Below the pieces are notes generated by a model that was given only the letters and a program-made list of their open reading frames with translations, did no database searches and was not told the DNA's origin. A stretch of 59,780 bases of DNA from SpSt-1165 sp964391725 (GTDB lineage Bacteria; Chloroflexota; Anaerolineae; Anaerolineales; Anaerolineaceae), in NCBI GenBank assembly GCA_964391725.1, contig CAYMNB010000013.1, positions 1 to 59,780 on the forward strand, written 5' to 3'. This document shows positions 53,658-59,780 of this stretch, one piece after another. The number at the start of each line of letters is the position of its first letter. The first letter of the stretch is position 1. A program made the position numbers and the translations under genes.

Positions 53658-53708
53658 CTATTGGGAAAACATACTTTCATAGTGGAGGGTCATAAATCGG
53701 TCGGGCAT
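53658..53708 (-). CDS. Possible 16-codon leader peptide upstream of nuoE
   Basis: ATG at 53708-53706 is preceded by AGAGGAAGG and encodes MPDRFMTLHYESMFSQ before TAG. It lies about 15 bases after the inferred transcription start. No codon run suggests a particular amino-acid attenuator. Its ribosome site is stronger than expected by chance, but there is no comparative evidence. Confidence 0.35.
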   Translation of the reverse strand: MPDRFMTLHYESMFSQ

Positions 53709-53728
53709 ACCAACCTTCCTCTGTTACC

Positions 53729-53758
53729 ATTATATAGGTAAATGGTGGTATTTTTCAA
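53729..53758 (-). promoter_or_regulatory. Sigma-70-type promoter of the nuoEFG-like operon (TTGAAA-18-TATAAT)
   Basis: Minus-strand TTGAAA at 53758-53753, an 18-base spacer and a perfect TATAAT at 53734-53729. The inferred start near 53722 gives a leader of about 190 bases before nuoE. Confidence 0.72.
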
Positions 53759-53798
53759 CGAGTTCGTGAATTTTTACACAAATTCTAATGAAACTCAA

Positions 53799-54773
53799 TC
53801 AGGCACTTTCCAGATATTTAGTAAACAGGGCATGTTGCCGATACCCGCTGTCGATCCATACTTGCGGGGAATGGCTCTCCACCGACCAGTAGGTGTTGAG
53901 CACATTGTCGATCGCCAATGCCTGCGCCAACGTTCTTTCCGGAAATCCCAACGCGGGGGAGAAAACCGTCAGCATGCGCTCCAGCGCTGCCAATTTGGCA
54001 TCATCACTCTCGAACAAATTCAGTTCATTCTCGATGAAGCGCGCGCATTCAACCGGACGCACGCCGACAAAACCCTTGGGGTCGATCACACGCCAGCCGG
54101 GGCTGACCCGCCAACCCAAATTGGCTTCATGTACATGCTGGTCGCGCAGGATATTGCCATGGTGCAGGTCGCAGTGCAGCACCACCGGCTCTCCGCTCTC
54201 GGCTTCCAGTTGGGCATAGTCTGATTGCACCTCTCTCAGCCAATCTACCAGAAACGACGGCGTCTCAGGCACATCCGCCGATCGTTCAATGGCAGTGGCG
54301 ATCAACTCGCCAAATAACGGCAGGCCATGCTCCGCGGGCGGATACACCAACACCTGCCGGTAGAGGTCAGCCGTGATCCGGTAACGTTCTTCTGCATCCT
54401 TTATCGTCCACAGGTTCTCGCCCGGCAGGATGCGCTCCAGCAGCATCGCGCCCAGCTCCTCATCCGAAGCAAAACAGCGGCACAACCCGCGCCCCTCGAA
54501 CAGCCGTATAGCGCGCATCTCAGAGAACAGGTCTAAATGCGGCACACCGATTTTCAACACCACCTCACCCTCCTGCGGGTGCCGTGCAAACAGCACCAGA
54601 TTATAAGAGAGTTCATCACTCAGGCATACATGCGTCAGCTGCCATTTTTCCACGCAGCGTTCGGTCAGCTCAGGCAATTCTTCCAACCAGCGATCACCTT
54701 TTTGCTGGAAACCGCGCCGGATTTGGTCAATGAATGCTTCTGGCAGTTGGATGCCGTTCAGTAATGTAGTCAT
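53799..54773 (-). CDS. APH/streptomycin 6-kinase-like phosphotransferase
   Basis: 324 residues of the aminoglycoside-phosphotransferase/kinase fold. The catalytic loop is HCDLHHGNIL and the metal-binding Asp is in VIDPKGF. LPGENLW and an earlier ELSYNLVLF fit the streptomycin/hydroxyurea kinase group. Many chromosomal members act on sugars or unknown small molecules, so resistance should not be assumed. ATG 54773 is the preferred start; a frame to 54839 would overlap the mannosidase end by 38 bases. No clear ribosome site is visible. Confidence 0.82.
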   Translation of the reverse strand: MTTLLNGIQLPEAFIDQIRRGFQQKGDRWLEELPELTERCVEKWQLTHVCLSDELSYNLVLFARHPQEGEVVLKIGVPHLDLFSEMRAIRLFEGRGLCRCFASDEELGAMLLERILPGENLWTIKDAEERYRITADLYRQVLVYPPAEHGLPLFGELIATAIERSADVPETPSFLVDWLREVQSDYAQLEAESGEPVVLHCDLHHGNILRDQHVHEANLGWRVSPGWRVIDPKGFVGVRPVECARFIENELNLFESDDAKLAALERMLTVFSPALGFPERTLAQALAIDNVLNTYWSVESHSPQVWIDSGYRQHALFTKYLESA

Positions 54774-54801
54774 GGGTGTGGTTCTCGGCTTATCATTCCT
54801 G

Positions 54802-57198
54802 TCATTCTTCCAGTAAATTAACCTCGCGGACCGTTCCATCCGGCGTCACGTGCAGGCTTTTGATCTCATACGGCACCATCACTACAGAAACTTTTATTTG
54901 CCAAACCGGCAAGGTCAGGTCGAAGGTTAACGCTTCGCCATACGTTTCCACCAGACGCAGAATGAGGCCTTCGCCTTCCTCCGCGCGTTTGATCACGCTC
55001 AGTTCCATCGCTGATGGCAGATCGCCCAGCATGGCTGCCGCCGTCGGCAAGGGTCCTTCATGTCCGGTGGTTTTCAACACCATCGCCGCCTGGTTGATCT
55101 CCGCCGCGGCGCGCAAAGTGCCGGCTTTACGCCAATCACCGTCATGCGGCAGGATGCTGTAGTGGAAGGACTGCTGCTCCTGGTCAATGAAATCATACAC
55201 CGCATCACCATCTGGCACGGTGGGGTCGTGATGGGCGTAGATCGGGCTGCGCAGTACGGTCAGCCCGAAGACGTTGCCATCCACGCTGAAGCTGTATTTG
55301 CCGTCATTGAGAAAACTGACCCCCAGACCCTCGCCCGACACATCCACCCAGCGCTGCCCGGCTTCTTCCAGCCCGTCGCACGGCCGCACAATGTGTCCAT
55401 AAGGTATCTCGTAGGTGGCGGTCGCTTCTTCGACATTCACCGGGAACAGCAGTTTCAGCAATTTGAACTGCTCGTGCCAATCCACCTGCACCGCTACATC
55501 GATCCGCGGCAGGTCTTTATACACCGTGAAATCCTGAATCAGCCGCGAACGCCCGTACTCGCTCTCCACCCGCAGGGTGGCTTGCACCGCGCCATCGGTC
55601 AGCATACGCATGGATGCCAGCGCAAACGATCCAACCTGCCGGTCGAACTTAAACACGCCATGTGACCAGGTGTCGCTGGGGTCATCAATTACCGCCGCGG
55701 TGGCAGCAAGCGCGCTGAACACCTCGCGCTGGCTGTGTTTGTCATACAAGGAAGCGATCAAGCCGGTTTGCTCATCGAAGCGCAGGCGCAGCCATTCATT
55801 TTCAAATTCTGTCCTAAGCACAGGCTGCGGTAGTTTGGTGCGCGTGCCCTCTTTCTGGTACACGCGATAGACCTGGTAGCCCAGGGGCGGCAAATCCGCC
55901 AGAAAACGCAGGCGCATCGCCCAATCCAGCGTGGGGTGCGGCTGTATACGCTGCACAGGCACCTCATTCCCCTGCGCGTCCAGCAAAGTCACTTCGCCCC
56001 CCTGGTTGTGTACCTCCACCTCGGCTGGCAGCATAGCCCGCCAAGTATGCGGGTTGAAGACCACCACCGGCGTGGCTTCCTCATGCGCCAGCCCGATCTG
56101 CCAGGTAAATGCTTGCAGCACGCGGTTCAATGCCCGCTGCGCGATGGTGATGGCTTCGCCGTAACTGCGTTCGGCGTCGTCATAGGCTTCTTTCAGGCTG
56201 GTGCCCGCCATGATGTCATGGAACTGGTTAAACAGCACCAGCTTCCAGGCGCGGCTGAATTCCTCGCGCGGATAGGGCGTGCCCAGCACGGCATCTGCCA
56301 TGGCAGACCACTTTTCCGCCACCATCAGGGCATTCTCCGCCTGGCGATTCCATTGTTTGACCCCCGAATGGGCGGCATAACAGCCGCTGGCATGGTGCTG
56401 CAGATCATCACTCACCACCGGCAGAGAGGACAGGTCAAAATCCAGCGCCTCGAAGAACTCACGCGGAGAACTGAACATCAGATGCGGCAGGCTCTCGTCC
56501 TGCTGGTACTGGTGAATTTGCTCAATATTGGCGATGGTCGGGCCACCGCCGTGGTTGCCCACGCCATAGAAACACATCAGGTCATGCAGTGGTGCTTGCA
56601 GGTGCTGGCGCGCAGCATCAATCTGAGGCATGATGTCGCCTTCCCAATCATTGTACGAACGGATGATGCGGAAGCACAACACGCGCGAACCATCCGCCGC
56701 CTGCCACCAGAATAACGATCCGGGCAGGTCTTTTTCATGCGGTCCCGGGCGCATGAAGACGTAGCGCGATAATCCCTGTTTGCTGAGGATCTGCGGCAGC
56801 ATGGCGCTGTGGCCGAAACTGTCGGGGTTAAAGCCCTCGCTGGCTTTGCGCCCGAACTTTTCCTCAAAAAAGCGCTGCCCATACAGCCCCTGGCGCACAA
56901 AACTTTCCCCGCAGGGGATATTGCAATCCGGCTCGATCCACCACCCACCGGTGAAATGCCAGCGTCCTTCTTCCACACGCTGCTGGATCTCGGCGAACAT
57001 GGTTGGGTCCATCTCCTCCGCCCAGGCATAGAACGCCGCCGAACTGGAGGTGAAGGTGAAATCGTCGAACTCGCGCATGCGCTCCAGCGCGCTCTGGAAG
57101 GTGGCATGCACCTCGTGATAACCCTCCTGCCATACCCACAGCCACACCGGGTCGATATGCCCGTGCCCGATCATATGCAATCTATCTTGTTTGCCCAT
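54802..57198 (-). CDS. GH38 alpha-mannosidase
   Basis: 798 residues. The zinc ligands are in HMIGHGHIDPVWLW (His-x-Asp) and the nucleophile Asp is in FNPDSFGHS; GNHGGGPT and the central three-helix bundle also fit GH38. No signal peptide, so it probably turns over mannose-containing oligosaccharides in the cytoplasm. It starts with ATG after AAAGGAGACC. The upstream gap to the CPBP gene holds a 10-bp inverted repeat. The APH-like gene follows, so the two may be co-transcribed. Confidence 0.93.
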   Translation of the reverse strand: MGKQDRLHMIGHGHIDPVWLWVWQEGYHEVHATFQSALERMREFDDFTFTSSSAAFYAWAEEMDPTMFAEIQQRVEEGRWHFTGGWWIEPDCNIPCGESFVRQGLYGQRFFEEKFGRKASEGFNPDSFGHSAMLPQILSKQGLSRYVFMRPGPHEKDLPGSLFWWQAADGSRVLCFRIIRSYNDWEGDIMPQIDAARQHLQAPLHDLMCFYGVGNHGGGPTIANIEQIHQYQQDESLPHLMFSSPREFFEALDFDLSSLPVVSDDLQHHASGCYAAHSGVKQWNRQAENALMVAEKWSAMADAVLGTPYPREEFSRAWKLVLFNQFHDIMAGTSLKEAYDDAERSYGEAITIAQRALNRVLQAFTWQIGLAHEEATPVVVFNPHTWRAMLPAEVEVHNQGGEVTLLDAQGNEVPVQRIQPHPTLDWAMRLRFLADLPPLGYQVYRVYQKEGTRTKLPQPVLRTEFENEWLRLRFDEQTGLIASLYDKHSQREVFSALAATAAVIDDPSDTWSHGVFKFDRQVGSFALASMRMLTDGAVQATLRVESEYGRSRLIQDFTVYKDLPRIDVAVQVDWHEQFKLLKLLFPVNVEEATATYEIPYGHIVRPCDGLEEAGQRWVDVSGEGLGVSFLNDGKYSFSVDGNVFGLTVLRSPIYAHHDPTVPDGDAVYDFIDQEQQSFHYSILPHDGDWRKAGTLRAAAEINQAAMVLKTTGHEGPLPTAAAMLGDLPSAMELSVIKRAEEGEGLILRLVETYGEALTFDLTLPVWQIKVSVVMVPYEIKSLHVTPDGTVREVNLLEE

Positions 57199-57213
57199 CG
57201 TTGGTCTCCTTTT

Positions 57214-57318
57214 TTCGTTGTCAGCAAGCTAATTATGCCTTTCTTTTATTCTGCCGGCAACATAAAACATCAAAATGAAACCAATTATCTATCTGGTATA
57301 CTGGTTTGTGACAACGAA
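57214..57318. repeat. Inverted repeat in the divergent mannosidase/CPBP gap
   Basis: TTCGTTGTCA (57214-57223) and TGACAACGAA (57309-57318) are exact 10-bp inverted copies, one at each end of the intergenic gap. Each lies close to one gene's start, and TATACT at 57297-57302 is next to the right copy. This is the layout expected of paired operators for a regulator of both promoters. Confidence 0.5.
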
Positions 57319-57355
57319 CAGACAACCTTAATCATCATATGGAGGAAAGTCTATT

Positions 57356-58960
57356 ATGGAGAATCGAAAGAACTTGCGAGATGTCAACTACCTCTTTTTG
57401 GTGGTTCTTTTGTTGCAGCTCATCAATGCCTTCCTGTACTGGATTCCTCAATATGTCCGCCTGACAATCAACCAGGTATTATTTGTCCTCATCCCATCGC
57501 TCCTGTTCCTGCGTGCCAAACACGAAAACATCCGCGAGCGTGTCCGCTGGCATTTTCCTGACTGGAAAGTTCTGCTGCTTTCTTTACTGCTTGGCATAAG
57601 CCTTTATCCATTGTCTGCCGCCAGCGCAGGTGTATTGCAGCAGGTACTCGGCTACACCAATTTCCAGCTTCCGCCGGATGCCACCCCCCGCATGCTGTTT
57701 GATGTCTTCTTTGTGTTCCTATCGTTCGCCATCCTGGCGCCGATCTGTGAAGAAATCCTCTTTCGCGGCATCCTCCAACCGGTGTACGAGAAAAAGTTCC
57801 GTAGCTGGGGAGCTGTCATCACAAGCCTGCTCTTCATCGCATTCCATCTATCGTTGCTGCAGGGGTTGAACATCGTTGTCCTCGCGCTTGTCCTGGGTTT
57901 GATCAACTACCGCACCCGCTCGCTGCCGGCAAGCATCCTCAACCACTTCGGCGCCAACGTGATGGCAGCCCTGGTTATCTCCAGTGCGGTGTTAAACCTT
58001 AACATTGAGCAGTTTATATTTGCACCGCTGACCTTGTTGGCAAGTTTACCGGTATCGATGATCGTTTTCCTCCTGTTCATGCGGCTTACCAAAGCAGACC
58101 CGCAAACGGCAGTGAACGAAGAAGCACATCTAACCTCACAACTGAAAAAACTCGCTGCCTGGATACCATTGTTGATCGCTGCTCCGCTTATTCTTTTCGT
58201 GATTGGTGCAGAATTTGTGGTATCCCGCCAGGCAGCCCCGCCCCCACCGCCCTTAACCATCCACCAATCACCCTGGCAGCAAGCCCGTCAGTGGCAATAT
58301 GACATCGTGAATGCCGCTGATGATGTGGTTGGAGAGGGGACTTGTGAACTTACTCCAGAGGAAGAGGTCATCGATCTGCTCTGTTCTGCTTCTGTCGTAG
58401 CCTACGAGATCACAGTAGGCAACAGTTTGTGGTCGAATGCCGGTGGTGAACGCACAGACCACGTGCGCTGGCAGGCCGAGACCGGCCAATTGATGGAAGG
58501 CAGCACCCGCTATATATTGCCAGACCAGGCCATATTGATCAACGCTGTCTGGACAGTGCAGGAAAAAAGTCTCATCACCACCTTGACCACTTCCCAGGAT
58601 GGTGAGCAGGTCATCGAATTGCCCCGACCAACCTCAGCCGACGATGGACAGGAGGGGTCCTTAATTTTTGTGAGTGATGCTTCTGCGCCTTTCCAGCTGG
58701 CTGCGATGGAGTTCAAAGGCGGAACCAATGGCGCAGTTTATTACTTCAACCCATTTACATGGCGCCCCGAAACCAGCGATAACGGACCGCTGATTGAACC
58801 GCGCACCGTTGACATTATGCACCAGGAAAAGATAATCATCTCATCCAGTCGGATTAACACCTGGAAAGCTACCCTGGGACGACAAACATTCTGGTACGAC
58901 GTGAAAAACCTGCTGCCAGTGCAATTCACCAGCGGCATCGAGACCTGGACAGTGAAATAA
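57356..58960 (+). CDS. CPBP-family membrane protease with additional C-terminal beta domain
   Basis: Residues 1-255 hold about seven membrane helices. The CPBP/CAAX motifs are EEILFR near residue 134, FHLSL and NHFGAN, giving the two Glu and two His metal-site residues. A further helix at about 262-285 is followed by some 250 soluble residues rich in beta strands and threonine (WQYDIVNAADDV onward), resembling DUF3108-like domains. Most CPBP proteins end after the membrane part. It may cleave a prenylated or signal-like peptide, or act as a processing partner. Start ATG follows GGAGGAAAG. Confidence 0.85.
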   Translation: MENRKNLRDVNYLFLVVLLLQLINAFLYWIPQYVRLTINQVLFVLIPSLLFLRAKHENIRERVRWHFPDWKVLLLSLLLGISLYPLSAASAGVLQQVLGYTNFQLPPDATPRMLFDVFFVFLSFAILAPICEEILFRGILQPVYEKKFRSWGAVITSLLFIAFHLSLLQGLNIVVLALVLGLINYRTRSLPASILNHFGANVMAALVISSAVLNLNIEQFIFAPLTLLASLPVSMIVFLLFMRLTKADPQTAVNEEAHLTSQLKKLAAWIPLLIAAPLILFVIGAEFVVSRQAAPPPPPLTIHQSPWQQARQWQYDIVNAADDVVGEGTCELTPEEEVIDLLCSASVVAYEITVGNSLWSNAGGERTDHVRWQAETGQLMEGSTRYILPDQAILINAVWTVQEKSLITTLTTSQDGEQVIELPRPTSADDGQEGSLIFVSDASAPFQLAAMEFKGGTNGAVYYFNPFTWRPETSDNGPLIEPRTVDIMHQEKIIISSSRINTWKATLGRQTFWYDVKNLLPVQFTSGIETWTVK

Positions 58961-59012
58961 AGCGGCTTTCTGTAGCCCTCCGGTATCGATACAGGCATCT
59001 GTTCATTCCCCA

Positions 59013-59042
59013 TTGCTGTTTTTCAAGCCATGACTGTATAAT
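59013..59042 (+). promoter_or_regulatory. Promoter candidate of the terminal lipoprotein gene
   Basis: TTGCTG at 59013-59018, an 18-base spacer and a perfect TATAAT at 59037-59042, 51 bases before the ATG. The -35 is a partial match. Confidence 0.45.
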
Positions 59043-59092
59043 ATCTATAATATTTGTTTAACAAATTCAGCTGTCACAGAAGGAAACCCCCG

Positions 59093-59780
59093 ATGAAAAA
59101 GTCTCGCCTGCTCCTGTTCGTTTTATTGACCCTGCTGCTCACCGTTGCCATGGCGTGTTCACTGCTCGATCTATTGACTCCACCCCCAACACCTGCCCCC
59201 ACCGAGGAAATCGAAACCCCGGTAATTGAGCCGACCGAACCTGAACCTGAACCAGAGCCAACGCCGACTGACGAACCTGGCCCGCCGCTGGAACCCACCG
59301 AAATACCTCCCCAGCGCGGACAGATCGCCTATGCCTCCGACGGCAACATCTGGCGCTACCTCCTTGACAGCGGCGAGATGATCCAGTTGACCTTCGACGG
59401 CGTGGCAGACAGCTATGAAGATGCCTACAGCCAACCGTTGTTTTCGGCGGATGGGCTCTATATCAGTTACATGAAAAACAACGTCTCCTACCTGCACAAC
59501 CTGACAGACAACAGCGTTGTCAGCCTGCCGGTGATGATCTTCCAATGGTCGCGCACCCAGCCGGCGACTTTTTATGCTGCTCAGGGCAGTTTCACATGTC
59601 CTGCTGTGGAAAACCTCGAAGACCAGGAATTGATCAGTTTCGACCTGCTGCGCTACGATGCCGATGACATGGTCACCCCACCTGCCATGGCAACCATTGG
59701 CGGCGGTTTGAAGTTCCCCCAAGCTATCAGTGATGACGAACAATACGCCAGCATCATGTACTGCGCCTGTTATTCCGAGT
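59093..59780 (+). CDS. Lipoprotein with TolB/WD40-like beta-propeller start (partial, runs off window)
   Basis: Starts with MKKSRLLLFVLLTLLLTV and lipobox AMAC, then a Pro/Thr/Glu linker (EPEPEPEPTPTDEP). After it come propeller-like repeats, such as GQIAYASDGNIWRYLLDSGE and FSADGLYISYM, as in TolB/WD40-like surface proteins. The open frame continues to the last base, so the C-terminus is outside. Start ATG follows AAGGAAAC. It likely anchors to the outer face of the membrane. The function is not known. Confidence 0.85.
   Translation, partial: MKKSRLLLFVLLTLLLTVAMACSLLDLLTPPPTPAPTEEIETPVIEPTEPEPEPEPTPTDEPGPPLEPTEIPPQRGQIAYASDGNIWRYLLDSGEMIQLTFDGVADSYEDAYSQPLFSADGLYISYMKNNVSYLHNLTDNSVVSLPVMIFQWSRTQPATFYAAQGSFTCPAVENLEDQELISFDLLRYDADDMVTPPAMATIGGGLKFPQAISDDEQYASIMYCACYSE

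Noticed and set aside
53799..54773. Acquired antibiotic resistance gene
   Set aside because: The fold matches APH/streptomycin kinases, but there is no mobile element or resistance context, and many chromosomal relatives act on other substrates.
59171..59743. 190-codon minus-strand frame
   Set aside because: It is the antisense of the terminal lipoprotein, which has a signal peptide, lipobox and ribosome site in the plus frame.
1..59780. tRNA, rRNA, insertion sequence, prophage or CRISPR array
   Set aside because: I saw no cloverleaf or rRNA core, no transposase or integrase frame and no regularly spaced direct repeats.

Overview
The window looks like a chromosomal segment of a Chloroflexota bacterium, most likely class Anaerolineae. 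This is an inference from gene content: a Ser/Thr kinase fused to a formylglycine-generating-enzyme-like (SUMF1) domain, a WXG100/FtsK-type secretion locus outside the usual actinobacterial and firmicute gene sets, GHMP heptose kinase with GmhB, NuoEF-type diaphorase genes and a GH38 mannosidase. No rRNA or tRNA gene is present to confirm it. I see no insertion sequence, prophage or CRISPR array. Most genes lie on the minus strand, in short-gapped or ATGA-overlapping operons.

Left third (1-21.8 kb): surface glycan and lipid synthesis. It starts with the first 13 codons of a probable acyl carrier protein, then an acyl-adenylating ligase, an N5-glutamine-type methyltransferase, a B12-binding radical SAM enzyme, a membrane-anchored GT2 and a hexapeptide acyltransferase. 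GmhB, HddA, a GalE-like epimerase and a polyprenyl-phosphate sugar-1-phosphate transferase follow, pointing to a heptose-containing exopolysaccharide or cell-wall glycan. Next come a PilZ protein and a LuxR-type regulator whose receiver domain lacks the phosphoacceptor Asp. Then a sulfotransferase, a CrtI-like FAD oxidoreductase, an SDR, an NTF2-like protein, a GH13 glucosidase-type enzyme and two large GT-C-like membrane proteins.

Middle (22-32.6 kb): a 2,000-residue alpha-2-macroglobulin-like lipoprotein whose thioester Cys is replaced by Ser. After it sits a small cluster of SAM methyltransferase, DegT-type aminotransferase, fold-type III PLP decarboxylase and DUF364-like protein that could make a small metabolite.

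Centre of interest (32.7-47.8 kb): a type VII-like secretion locus read on the minus strand. In order of transcription it encodes a VWA-TM-FHA protein, five WXG100-superfamily small proteins (one with a long glycine-rich tail), a zinc-ribbon pseudokinase with one C-terminal membrane helix, a three-ATPase EccC/EssC protein, and a YukD-like ubiquitin fold fused to two FHA domains; an intrinsic terminator follows. The parts correspond to the firmicute Ess/Yuk system (EsxA, EssB, EssC, EsaB) but are shuffled: the FHA pair that opens firmicute EssC is on the ubiquitin-like protein, and the large extracytoplasmic component appears to be replaced by a VWA protein. An active kinase-SUMF1 gene lies just beyond and could phosphorylate FHA partners.

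Right part (48-59.8 kb): a NuoE-NuoF-short NuoG operon with a strong promoter and a possible 16-codon leader peptide, followed by a TIM-barrel-like unknown and a multi-cluster Fe-S protein. Then an APH/streptomycin-kinase-like phosphotransferase, a GH38 alpha-mannosidase, a CPBP membrane protease with an extra C-terminal beta domain, and a lipoprotein cut off by the window end.
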